This document shows positions 7,676-16,855 of a DNA stretch of 64,000 nucleotides, piece after piece. The translations under genes and the position numbers were made by a program. The notes below the pieces were generated by a model that did not search any database, was not told the DNA's origin, and saw only the letters and a list, made by a program, of their open reading frames with translations. This DNA comes from JAIEPT01 sp038217425 (GTDB lineage Bacteria > Planctomycetota > Planctomycetia > Gemmatales > Gemmataceae): the NCBI GenBank assembly GCA_038217425.1, contig JBBQPM010000004.1, forward strand, positions 62,001 to 126,000, read 5' to 3'. How positions within the stretch are numbered: position 1 is the stretch's first letter; each line of letters begins with the position of its first letter.

Positions 7676-10600
7676 ATGGAACGCACCTTTCGCACCCTCG
7701 TTTTCTGTCTCCTTCCGCTCTTGCCGTTGGCCTGCAACAAACCCGCTCCGCCACAGGCAGATCCCAAGCAAGATAAGGTCCACGTCGAGATCAAGCCGCA
7801 AACCGAGCTCCAACCGGTGCTGCCGATCGAGTTCGACGCCGCGGCCGACTTCACGTTCACGCCCGCCGACCCGGCGACCGAGAAATACGAGGTCGCCCTG
7901 GGCCAGGCGCTCAACTTCCAGGCCGAACAAAAATGGATCCAGGCCCTTGATGCCTACCAGACCGCGCAGACATTCAAGGACTCCGAGTTTGTCCGCAGCG
8001 AGATCGAACGCCTGAAACTACGCGTCGATCAGGAAGCGTCGGCGAACAAGACCGTGCAGGAAATCGAATCGATCCTGGAGGACGGCAAACCCGCCGAGGC
8101 CGCCAAACTCGCCCAGGCCGCGCTGAAAGAATTTGGCGACGGCAATATCGCCGACCAGATCGTGAAGCTAAACCTGCAGGCGGACGCCCTGGCGAATGCC
8201 GATGCGACGGAGTCGGTCGAGGATCGCTTCGTCCGGATGCGCAACACGGGCGCCGCCGCCCTCGCGGACAACAACCTCCGTGCCGCCGGCATCGCCTTCG
8301 AACAGGCGCTGCAAATCAAGGCCAACGATCTCGACGTGAGATCGAAATACGATCAGATTCAGGGCCAACTGAGCAAGTACGACGCCCTCCGCAAACGCGG
8401 CGCGGAGCTGCGCCGCGATCCGCTCAACCTCGAAGAAGCAATCGCCGTCCTCGAAGACGCGAAGGCGACCTGGGATACGCTGCAGATTCGTCAGGAACTC
8501 GACGAGGCGAGCGTCGCCCTGAGTCAGCGCCGCGATACCCTCAGCGTCGTCGATTTCGAAACCCCCGCCAACTCCGGCCTGGGCGACGTGGGCGGCGCCC
8601 TTGCCGAGGAATTGCTCCCCAGCTTCAAGCAACGCTTCAATCTCGTCGAACGCAAACAACTCCAAAAAGTTCTCGCGCAGCTCTCGGCCGAGGCGGACTT
8701 CCAGAACGACCCGGCCCAGCAGCGCGACGTCGGCAAAATCGCCCGCGTTCGCTACCTCGTCGTCGGCAGCGTCCATCGCCTGGGCGACATCATCATCAAC
8801 GCCCGGCTCGTCGACACGCAATCGGGACTGATCGTGCAGACCGCGAGGATCTCGGGCCGATCGCTGCCGCACCTTCTGCCCCGGCTGCCGGAACTGGCGC
8901 AGCAGCTCATGATGTCCGACGAAGAGAAGCTCGCGCTGCTGAATCAGCAGGCCAAGGCGCAGGTGCAGGTCGAACCGCTGCTTGAGACGGCGACGTTCGC
9001 GCCGGCGCCGGTCGTCGATGCGCCAGTGGTTCCGCTGGCGGAGTTTCCGCTGGCGCCGACATTTGGGGCTTTCGACGTCAAGCAGTTCGACCCGCTGCCG
9101 GCGGCCGCCCCCGCGGGGGGCTTGATCGTGGTCGCGCAAGGGCCGCCCCCCTCGATTCGCAAGCGTCTGGAACTGGCGGCCGTCAACGCCGGCGACTACT
9201 TCTTCCGCCTGCGCAACTACGGCGCCGCCCGGCACTACTACCAGTTCGCCCTGACGCTGGCGCCCTGGGATCTCGACGTCCGCGGCCGAGTGGCGCTGGT
9301 CCAGCCGCTGCTGCCGCCCAACTTCGCCCTGTTCTCATCATCACGGCAGCGCGTCGCGATCCTCGATTTCCACGCTCAGCCCCCCGTCAATCCCGGCATC
9401 GGCTCCTGGACGGCGCAGGGATTGGCGCCCTACTTCTCGTCGCACTACGACCTCGCCGATCCGCGTGAAGTCTACTGGTTCATGGGCAGCGTCGGACTCA
9501 CCATGAACGACCTCGTCGTCAACGCGGACGCACGCCGTTGGCTCGGTCGCGCGCTCAACATCCAGTACTTCGTGATGGGCAACGTGCACGCGGGGAGCTT
9601 CCACGTTCACTCGTTCATGCTCCACGCCGAGCATGGCTACATCCACAGCCGGGGTCACGTATACGCTCGTTCGACCTGGGAACTGAAAGTCCGTCTCCAT
9701 GAATTGGCCCAGGAGACGATGTTCCCCGAGCAGCGCAAGATCGTGGAAGTGCATCGCCCGCAGTTCACGATCCTGCTCGAAAAGGGCCGGCAGCACATGA
9801 ACCAGAAACAGTTCTCGCTCGCTATTACCTTCTTCGAAGACGCCCTCAGGCTGAACCCTGGCCACGTCGAAGTGATCGGCTACCGCAACCAGGCGGCCGG
9901 TTACGTCAGTAAGCAAAAGCTCGAGGAACAGCGCCGACTCGCGTTCGCCCAGCAGCACGCCGAGCAGGAAGAAGCTCGGCGCCGACAATTGAAGCTGGCG
10001 CAGCTCGCGGAACAGCAGCGCTTCCAGGCGGCGCAGGCGGCGGCTCACTTCGCGGAGAAGGAACGTCAGCAGCAGGAAGCCCAGCGTTTGGCCGCGCAGA
10101 ACCAACTCATGAAGCAGGCCCAGTTCGCCCTGCAGGGCAAGAACTTCAGCGTCGCCGTCAATCTCTTCGACAGCGCCCTGCGCCTGGCGCCGCCCAAGTC
10201 CCCCCGTCAGGGAGAACTCTTGCAGCAGTTGGCCCAGGCGAAGGCGGAGGCGGCAGCCGCGGAAAAGCGGGCGCTCGACGCTCAGTTCCAGGCCCAGCGC
10301 GAAAAAGACCTCGCCGAGAAACGCAACCGCGAACTCGTGCGGACGCGCGAGAGACTCTTCGAGGAACAGAAGAAGGCGGACGAAGCCAAGAAACTCACCT
10401 TCGAAACCAAGAAACGCGACTTCGCCATCGCCAAGCAGCAAGGCGACGGTTTTCTGAAGGAGCAGAAGTACGACGCCGCCATCGCCGCGTACAGCGCCGC
10501 GCAGAAGATCATGCCGAATCAGAACCTGAACGACGAGATGAATCAGGCAATGCTAGCCCGGGCGCAGCAGACCGCGAAAGATCAGGCGTCGAAGGATCGA

Positions 10601-13138
10601 CTGAGGGCGAAGCTCGAAGAGGAGACGCAGAAGCGGATCCAGGCCGAGGCGCTCGCCAAGCAGAATCAGGAACTCTACCAGGCCGCATTGCAACTGGCGC
10701 AGAAGGCGCTGTCCGAGAAGCAGTACGAAGTCGCCCAGGCCAAGTTCTCGGAAGCGGGCAAGATCTTCCAGACCGACGCCGTCCTCACCGGCCTGAACAA
10801 GGTCAACGTCGAACGGCAAAACCACGCCAAGGCGGAAGCCCGCAAGGAACGGCTGAACCAACTCCTCAGCGACGGCAAGACCGCGGTGGCGGCGAACGAC
10901 GCCAGGGCGGCGCTCAAGGCGCTCGGGGAAGCGAAGAAGCTGGCGCCGCAAAACGTCGAGGTGCTCGCGTTGCATTCGCAGGCGGAGCAATTGCAGGTTC
11001 GGCTCGATCTTGAAGCGCGCAAGGCCGCCAATGCGGCGGAGCAGACGAAGGCCTACGACCGTTTCTTGTCGAGCGGCCGGGAGCAGATGAAAAACAAGCA
11101 GTACGCCGCCGCCGCCCTCGCGCTGAACGAGGCACTCAAGGCGAAGCCGGGCGATCCAGCCGTGCTGGCGCTACTCAAGCAGGCGCAGGATTTGAACACT
11201 CAGGCGGGAGACGATTCCGCGGCCAAGAAGAAGTTCGCGGAGTACCAGAAATCCCTGGCCGACGCCCGTTTCGCGCAGCAGTCGAAGCAATACGACGTCG
11301 CGCTGAAGCATCTGGCCGACGCCCAGAAGCTGATGCCCGGCGATCCCGCGACCAAGGCGCTCCTGGCCGACGTGCAGAACTCCAAGTTCCAGGAGGATCA
11401 GGCCGCGCTCAAGAAGCTCGAAAGCGGTAAGCAGGCCAAGGCGATCGCCGACGCGCTCGACCTGGGCCGCACGGCACTGGCGCAGAAGAACCTCGAGCTG
11501 GCGAAACAGCACCTCGATCGGGCGGCCAAGATCAATCCCACGCATCCCGACGTGGTCAAGGCGCTGGCCGCGTACGACGTCCAGGATCGCGCCGCCAAGG
11601 AAGGTCTCGCACTGCAGCAGAAACGCAAGCAGTTCGACGACCTGCTCGACAATGGCGAGAAGGCGCTCAAGAACGGCAAATACCTCGACGCCATCCAAAT
11701 TGCGAATCAGGCGAATCAGCTCATGCCCGGTTCGAAGCAGGGCGCCGAGTTGCTGACTCGGGCGCAAAAGGCGCAGAGCGATTCCGGCGCCGCAGCCAAG
11801 CTCGACGCGGATTTTCAGAAGGCGATGAAGTCGGGCGTCGATGCGTTCAAAACCATGCAGTTCACCGAAGCGGAGAAGCATTTCCAGAACGCGCTTTCTC
11901 TGCGTCCCGCCGATCCGCAGGCGCAAGGCTACCTGAAGCAGGCCGGCGACGCCAAGCTGGCTGCCGGTCAATCGCAACTGGCGTTCGACAAGGCAGTCGC
12001 CGCGGGTCAGAACGCGCTCAAGGCGAAACAGTTCGACGAGGCCGAGAAGCACTTCCGCTCGGCAACGACGCTCAGGCCCGGCGATCCGCAAGTCGCGGGC
12101 CTGCTAAAATCGGTCGATGAGGCCAGACAGTCGGCCGCGGCATTGAGCATGGCGCAGAAGGCGGCGAGCCTGGCGCTGCAGAAGGAACTCGTCGCCGGGC
12201 AAGCGGCGCTCAAGGACAAGAACTTCGACGTCGCGGAGAAGCACTTCAAGAATGCCCTCACGCTGCAGCCGGGCGACCCGCAGATTCAGGGCTTGCTCAA
12301 GGCCGCATCGGACGGTAAGCAAGCCGCCGGGCAGAACCAACTCGCGTTCCAAAAGTTGATGCAGGCCGGGCAAACGGCGCTGCAGGGCAAGCAGTTCGCC
12401 GACGCGGAGAAGCAATTTCTCGAGGCGCTGAAGCTGAACCCCAGCGATCCGCAGGCGCAAGGCATGCTCAAGTTGGCCGTCGACGGCAAGCAAGCGGCAG
12501 GGGCAGCCAACGAGCAGTATCAGAAGGTGATGAATGCGGGGCAACTGGCGCTGCAGGCCAAGAATTACGCGCTCGCGGAGAAGCACTTCCAGGACGCCCT
12601 GACGCTTCGGCCGCTCGATCCGCTCGCCAGCAATATGCTGGGGCAGTCGAGACAGGCGCGGGCGAACGATCAAGCCAAGGTCGCGGCCCATCAAGAGGCG
12701 CTCGCGAAGGGCAAGGTTGCCGTGGTCACCAAGAACTACGCCGAGGCGGTCAAGCAGTTCAGCGCCGCCAAGATGCTGATGCCAGCCGATCCCGAGACGA
12801 ATCGGCTGCTTACTCAAACCGTGCAAGAATGGGAGAAGGCAAAGCAGACGCCGATTCCGAATCCGATGGTCAAGCCCGAGCCGATCAAGCCCATGGTCAA
12901 GCCGCAACCCGATCCCGTCAAGCCGATGGTCAAACCGCAACCCGATCCGGCCAAGCCCATGCCCCCCGGAAAGGGCGTGATCGCGCAGTACAAGCTGCAT
13001 CTGTTCGAAGGGAACAAGCAACTGATGGCCAAGAATTTTCCCGCCGCGATCGCATCGTTCGAGGCGGCGCTGCGGTTGGTCCCCGACGACCCGGCGGCAA
13101 AGGCGCTGCTGGATCAAGCGAAGAAGGGAAAGAAGTAA
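7676..13138 (+). CDS. Giant lipoprotein with two CsgG-like segments and tandem TPR repeats
   Basis: A 1820-residue protein that starts with a lipoprotein signal (RTLVFCLLPLLPLAC, lipid-modified Cys at 20). After a TPR-like region come two segments that resemble the CsgG/curli-assembly domain: about 285-420 (LSVVDFETPANSGLGDVGGA and IARVRYLVVGSVHRLGD) and about 555-690 (QRVAILDFHAQP and LNIQYFVMGNVHAG). From about 690 to the end it is an array of TPR-like units with the theme ALKAKQFDEAEKHF...LRPGDPQ, interrupted by Gln/Ala/Lys-rich coiled coil, then a Pro-rich patch (KPQPDPVKPMVK) and one last TPR. It should be periplasmic and membrane-tethered, a scaffold rather than an enzyme; the exact role is unknown. 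The ATG at 7676 is chosen because it starts the signal peptide. Confidence 0.8.
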   Translation: MERTFRTLVFCLLPLLPLACNKPAPPQADPKQDKVHVEIKPQTELQPVLPIEFDAAADFTFTPADPATEKYEVALGQALNFQAEQKWIQALDAYQTAQTFKDSEFVRSEIERLKLRVDQEASANKTVQEIESILEDGKPAEAAKLAQAALKEFGDGNIADQIVKLNLQADALANADATESVEDRFVRMRNTGAAALADNNLRAAGIAFEQALQIKANDLDVRSKYDQIQGQLSKYDALRKRGAELRRDPLNLEEAIAVLEDAKATWDTLQIRQELDEASVALSQRRDTLSVVDFETPANSGLGDVGGALAEELLPSFKQRFNLVERKQLQKVLAQLSAEADFQNDPAQQRDVGKIARVRYLVVGSVHRLGDIIINARLVDTQSGLIVQTARISGRSLPHLLPRLPELAQQLMMSDEEKLALLNQQAKAQVQVEPLLETATFAPAPVVDAPVVPLAEFPLAPTFGAFDVKQFDPLPAAAPAGGLIVVAQGPPPSIRKRLELAAVNAGDYFFRLRNYGAARHYYQFALTLAPWDLDVRGRVALVQPLLPPNFALFSSSRQRVAILDFHAQPPVNPGIGSWTAQGLAPYFSSHYDLADPREVYWFMGSVGLTMNDLVVNADARRWLGRALNIQYFVMGNVHAGSFHVHSFMLHAEHGYIHSRGHVYARSTWELKVRLHELAQETMFPEQRKIVEVHRPQFTILLEKGRQHMNQKQFSLAITFFEDALRLNPGHVEVIGYRNQAAGYVSKQKLEEQRRLAFAQQHAEQEEARRRQLKLAQLAEQQRFQAAQAAAHFAEKERQQQEAQRLAAQNQLMKQAQFALQGKNFSVAVNLFDSALRLAPPKSPRQGELLQQLAQAKAEAAAAEKRALDAQFQAQREKDLAEKRNRELVRTRERLFEEQKKADEAKKLTFETKKRDFAIAKQQGDGFLKEQKYDAAIAAYSAAQKIMPNQNLNDEMNQAMLARAQQTAKDQASKDRLRAKLEEETQKRIQAEALAKQNQELYQAALQLAQKALSEKQYEVAQAKFSEAGKIFQTDAVLTGLNKVNVERQNHAKAEARKERLNQLLSDGKTAVAANDARAALKALGEAKKLAPQNVEVLALHSQAEQLQVRLDLEARKAANAAEQTKAYDRFLSSGREQMKNKQYAAAALALNEALKAKPGDPAVLALLKQAQDLNTQAGDDSAAKKKFAEYQKSLADARFAQQSKQYDVALKHLADAQKLMPGDPATKALLADVQNSKFQEDQAALKKLESGKQAKAIADALDLGRTALAQKNLELAKQHLDRAAKINPTHPDVVKALAAYDVQDRAAKEGLALQQKRKQFDDLLDNGEKALKNGKYLDAIQIANQANQLMPGSKQGAELLTRAQKAQSDSGAAAKLDADFQKAMKSGVDAFKTMQFTEAEKHFQNALSLRPADPQAQGYLKQAGDAKLAAGQSQLAFDKAVAAGQNALKAKQFDEAEKHFRSATTLRPGDPQVAGLLKSVDEARQSAAALSMAQKAASLALQKELVAGQAALKDKNFDVAEKHFKNALTLQPGDPQIQGLLKAASDGKQAAGQNQLAFQKLMQAGQTALQGKQFADAEKQFLEALKLNPSDPQAQGMLKLAVDGKQAAGAANEQYQKVMNAGQLALQAKNYALAEKHFQDALTLRPLDPLASNMLGQSRQARANDQAKVAAHQEALAKGKVAVVTKNYAEAVKQFSAAKMLMPADPETNRLLTQTVQEWEKAKQTPIPNPMVKPEPIKPMVKPQPDPVKPMVKPQPDPAKPMPPGKGVIAQYKLHLFEGNKQLMAKNFPAAIASFEAALRLVPDDPAAKALLDQAKKGKK

Positions 13139-13146
13139 ACGCCGTG

Positions 13147-13366
13147 CGAAAGCCCAGGGATGGCTATCCCTGGGAAAGCGCCGACGACGTCATTTTTTGG
13201 CGACTGCGAATGGGACGTCGGTTTCGGGCACGTTCCCAGAGATAGCCATCCCTGGGCTTTCGCGGACAACCTGGGAAAGCGCCGGCGACGTCATTTTTTG
13301 GCGACTGCGAATGGGACGTCAGTTTCGGGCACGTTCCCAGGGATAGCTATCCCTGGGCTTTCCTCC
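13147..13366. repeat. Tandem 101-bp duplication carrying a perfect palindrome
   Basis: The unit starting CTGGGAAAGCGCC at 13170 recurs at 13271 with few differences (offset 101 bp), including CATTTTTTGGCGACTGCGAA and GTTTCGGGCACGTTCCCAG. Each unit ends in a palindrome; the second is CCCAGGGATAGCTATCCCTG plus GG at 13336-13357, a perfect 22-bp palindrome. A third palindromic block opens the array at 13152. It lies between two co-directional TPR genes. Confidence 0.85.
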
Positions 13367-13425
13367 TCGTAATATAATTGAACGAGGCGCGCGAACTTCC
13401 CTCCTCAGTACGAGTTGAACCACCT

Positions 13426-15882
13426 ATGCGATGGGATCTGACCGAGTACCTCCTCAAAGGCCTCTACCTCGGCGTCTTCGTCAGCCTCGGCCTGCGCAAT
13501 CCCGACGCGGAAACTGTGCTTCGTCTGGCCATCTTCATGGTCGGCGGACTGGTGCTGGCCCTTGTCTCGGCGGCGTATCACAAGATCCGGGACGGTCTCG
13601 CCGTCAAGGGCCGATGGGCGCCGTTCGTCCTCTTCCTCCTCCTGGAAAACCCCGGCGCCGTCTACACCGGCGTAATGGTCGGACTCCTGGCCGGCGCCTA
13701 CCCCGCGCTCAGCGCCGAAGCCGTCGACAACGAATGGGATCCGCGCTTCTATGGGCCCTTGTTCGTTGGACCGCTCCTGGGGATCCTGTTCTGGTACATC
13801 CGCTCCATTCCCAAACGCGACGTTCGCCAGCTCCTGGGCATGGGCCTGGTCAGCGTCTTCGTCATCGCGCCGCTGGCAGTCCTCAACTTTCTGGAAATCG
13901 CCCCCCCGACCGATCAAATGCTTCGGCTCAGCGCCCTCACCCTGCTGGGCATCGTCGGCTTCTATCTCCTCACGTTCTCGAGCCTGATCGAGGAATCCGA
14001 AGTCGAGATCGCCTCGCTGTGCGGCGCCATGGGCGTCGGGCTTTGGCTCTTCTTCAAAGCCATGGGCTGGAGCGCGCTGCTCGCCCCCGCCGTCATTCCG
14101 CTGCTCATCTACTACGTTTATTCCCGGCAAGTGCTGCCTCACCTGCGCGTCTTCAAGCACGCCCTGCGCGGCCTCAGTTACAAGGAGATGGGCCAGTATC
14201 GCCTCGCGCTCATCTCGCTGAACCGGGCGCTCAAGCTCAACCCGCAGCACCAACTGACGCGCAGCCAACTCTGGGAATTGCACCGTATTCTCGATGCCGA
14301 CCACTTTGCCAAGGATCCGGCCATCCTGCAATTCATCAACTACGACATTTGCCTGGAGCGGGTCTCGGACCTCTTGCTCCAGGATCAAACTCCCTCGCCC
14401 AAGCAGATCGCCGACGCGCAGCATCTGCTCAAGTTGATCGCCGAGTATCGACCCGATTTGACGGCTGGCGTCTACTACTGGCGAACGCTGGCCTTCCTCT
14501 ACCTCAAGGATCTCGACCAGGCGGAGCAAAACTTGACCAGTCTGCTGCGCGCTCCGGCCGAAGAGACGCCCGCGCGGCAGGCGGTGCTGTTTCGCGGTTG
14601 GCATCTGGCCTTGATGCTGCATCCAGAAATGAAACGGCGCGTGGGCTCGAAGCTACTGCAGTTTTCCGATCGAAATATGGAGGCGATCGCCGCCCTGGAA
14701 CGTGAAATTGCCCAGAACGGCAACATCGCTGCGGCGCTGGATCTGCGGACGGTGGTCTACAGCGAACTTTCCGAAAACGACTATAGCGCCGCCGTGCCGC
14801 AGGGGCAGGCGGCGGCATTCTTCAATCACGACTACGTCCGTGAAATGGGGCTGTCGCTGCTGGATCATCCGGCCCAGTGGCAGCGCGGCTGCGAATACCT
14901 GCGCATCGCCGCCCGCGGACTTCCGGCCCTGGCGCCGTCGCTGTACATCCAGGTTGCCCACGCCAACGAAAAACACGACAACCTGCCGTCGATGTGGAGC
15001 CATTACTTCCGCGCCATGGTCATGGGTCGAGCCCTGGGCGCCGCTAAAATCCCGGCGCCGGATCAGAAAGCGTTCTTCGAAGCCGTCAAAGCGATCGGCG
15101 ACCGCGCCAAACAGGCGGGGCAGATCGATCTCGCTCTCGAGGCCTTCAAGTTCCTGTCGCAATCGGACTTCTCCAGTCGCGAGACCTGGCGAACCCTTGC
15201 CGACCTCTTCGAGCAAAAGAAAGATCCGTGGACCGCGCTACACTGCACCGAGCATGGCCTCACCGAGAACCCCAAAGACGCCGACTTCAAGGAACGTAAG
15301 GACCGCTACTACTACTCGATCACGCCCGAAGAATTGAAGGCTCGCTGGGAGAACGTGCAGCGCTGGTTCGACGCGGAATACTGCATCGGCAAGGCGTCGA
15401 CGCTGGTGGAGGCGTATCGGGGGGAGCTGGACTATCTCGACTGGGCCGCCCACCTCGCCGACCTCGCCGTCGTCGCCTTGCCGACGCAGATCAGGCCGAA
15501 GTTTCTGCAAGCCCGGATCCTGCGCATCCGCGGCGAAACGAGCAAGGCGCTTGAGATCATGGAAGGGATTCGGCAAAACAAGCCCGCGAAGTTCCAGGGC
15601 GAGGAAGAGGACGACGCCTGGCATCTCATGCACCGCATTCTGGGGGATATCTATCTCGATACGAACCCGGCAGAGGCGGTGAAATGCTTTCGTGTCTTCC
15701 GCGACAGCCATCGCGCCGGCGCCGACACTTCGTACAAACTCGGCCTGGCCTACGAGAAGACCGGTGAGAACCGCAAGGCGGCCGCCTGTTTTGAGGAAGT
15801 AATGGTCTTCACCGAGCATCCGCTCTTCTACGAAGCGCGCGACGCCATGGACCGCGTCAAACGCGCCGGCAACCCGACCTAG
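13426..15882 (+). CDS. Multi-pass membrane protein with cytoplasmic or periplasmic TPR domain
   Basis: An 818-residue protein. The N-terminal third (to about 245) has about eight hydrophobic helices, for example LLKGLYLGVFVSLGL, LAIFMVGGLVLALVSAAY and LLAPAVIPLLIYYVYS. The remainder is helical TPR, starting HALRGLSYKEMGQYRLALIS and ending KLGLAYEKTGENRKAAACFE. I know of no assigned function; the architecture suggests a membrane-anchored scaffold. The ATG at 13426 is preferred over an in-frame TTG at 13378 because the protein then begins MRWDLTEYLLKG at the first helix. It follows the tandem palindromic repeat and is separated from the ModB-like gene by a family C repeat. Confidence 0.75.
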   Translation: MRWDLTEYLLKGLYLGVFVSLGLRNPDAETVLRLAIFMVGGLVLALVSAAYHKIRDGLAVKGRWAPFVLFLLLENPGAVYTGVMVGLLAGAYPALSAEAVDNEWDPRFYGPLFVGPLLGILFWYIRSIPKRDVRQLLGMGLVSVFVIAPLAVLNFLEIAPPTDQMLRLSALTLLGIVGFYLLTFSSLIEESEVEIASLCGAMGVGLWLFFKAMGWSALLAPAVIPLLIYYVYSRQVLPHLRVFKHALRGLSYKEMGQYRLALISLNRALKLNPQHQLTRSQLWELHRILDADHFAKDPAILQFINYDICLERVSDLLLQDQTPSPKQIADAQHLLKLIAEYRPDLTAGVYYWRTLAFLYLKDLDQAEQNLTSLLRAPAEETPARQAVLFRGWHLALMLHPEMKRRVGSKLLQFSDRNMEAIAALEREIAQNGNIAAALDLRTVVYSELSENDYSAAVPQGQAAAFFNHDYVREMGLSLLDHPAQWQRGCEYLRIAARGLPALAPSLYIQVAHANEKHDNLPSMWSHYFRAMVMGRALGAAKIPAPDQKAFFEAVKAIGDRAKQAGQIDLALEAFKFLSQSDFSSRETWRTLADLFEQKKDPWTALHCTEHGLTENPKDADFKERKDRYYYSITPEELKARWENVQRWFDAEYCIGKASTLVEAYRGELDYLDWAAHLADLAVVALPTQIRPKFLQARILRIRGETSKALEIMEGIRQNKPAKFQGEEEDDAWHLMHRILGDIYLDTNPAEAVKCFRVFRDSHRAGADTSYKLGLAYEKTGENRKAAACFEEVMVFTEHPLFYEARDAMDRVKRAGNPT

Positions 15883-15897
15883 TTGATCGTCCGAGTT

Positions 15898-15952
15898 GGA
15901 AGCGTGAGCGATGTTTTCGCGAAGATCGTCGCTGACGCTTCCCGCTCGGAAA
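15898..15952. repeat. Inverted repeat, family C copy 1
   Basis: TGGAAGCGTGAGCGATG pairs imperfectly with TCGTCGCTGACGCTTCCC across a 12-nt centre. The same element, with another centre, lies at 29207-29249. It stands between two co-directional genes. Confidence 0.75.
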
Positions 15953-15973
15953 GAAATCCGCGAGCCCCCTGAC

Positions 15974-16792
15974 ATGGCCCCACCCGCTTTTCGACCCCCC
16001 GGTACCCTCTCCGATCGCGCCTTCCTGGCATGCCTGGGACTGCTGGGAGGCGCCTACGTCGTGCTCATTTTGCTTCTACTCCTCTCGGATTTTCTGTTCA
16101 CGACGACGGACGATATCCGCACTGCCTTCACCGACCCCGGCATTCGCGCCGCCATCATTCTCAGCCTCATCTCGTGTTCGGTCACCACGGTGCTGGCGCT
16201 GCTGGTCGCCGTGCCGCTGGGATACCTGTTGGCCCGTACGGATTTCTGGGGCAAGACGGCGGTCGAGACGATTCTCGATATCCCCATCGTGCTCCCGCCG
16301 CTGGTTATCGGGCTGAGCCTGCTGATTCTCTTTCAGCTGCCGCCGGGACTCTGGTTTCAGAAATACTTCCCGATCACGTACCAAAGGCCGAGCGTGGTCA
16401 TCGCGCAGTTCACGGTGTCGGCGGCGTTCGCGGTGCGGACGATGCGCGTCACGTTCGATCAGATTCATCCGCGTGCGGAACAGGTCGCGCTCACGCTCGG
16501 GTGTTCGCGCTTCCAGGCGTTTTGGCTCGTGCTGCTGCCCGCTGCCCAGCGCGGCATTTTGACGGCGGCCACGCTTTCGTGGGCACGGTCGTTCGGCGAG
16601 TTCGGACCCATCCTCGTCTTCTCCGGCGCCACCGCGTTCAAGACGGAGGTGCTCCCCACGTCCGTGTTCCTCGAATTGGGCGCCGGCAATCTCGAAGGCG
16701 CCATGGCGATCTCGCTGCTCATGATCGTCGTCTCGCTCGGCGTCTTGCTGCTGGCGCGATTGCTCGGCCTGCGCGGCGCGGGCTACATTTGA
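15974..16792 (+). CDS. ABC transporter permease, ModB/CysT-like
   Basis: A 272-residue inner-membrane permease with about six helices and the EAA loop of the binding-protein-dependent permease family: LGCSRFQAFWLVLLPAAQRG followed by LSWARSFGEFGPILVFSG. The ending GEFGP with ETI-LDIPIVLPPLVIGLSL is characteristic of molybdate/tungstate and sulfate permeases (ModB, CysT/W). Unusually, no ATP-binding subunit and no substrate-binding protein is adjacent. The ATG at 15974 gives a short N-terminus before helix 1; an upstream in-frame start at 15911 would overlap the family C repeat. The substrate is likely an oxyanion but cannot be fixed from the permease alone. Confidence 0.82.
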   Translation: MAPPAFRPPGTLSDRAFLACLGLLGGAYVVLILLLLLSDFLFTTTDDIRTAFTDPGIRAAIILSLISCSVTTVLALLVAVPLGYLLARTDFWGKTAVETILDIPIVLPPLVIGLSLLILFQLPPGLWFQKYFPITYQRPSVVIAQFTVSAAFAVRTMRVTFDQIHPRAEQVALTLGCSRFQAFWLVLLPAAQRGILTAATLSWARSFGEFGPILVFSGATAFKTEVLPTSVFLELGAGNLEGAMAISLLMIVVSLGVLLLARLLGLRGAGYI

Positions 16793-16855
16793 ACTCCCGC
16801 ATTCGTATCATGAGGGAAACCTCCGGATTCTCTGCCCTTTGCAAAGGATGATGCA

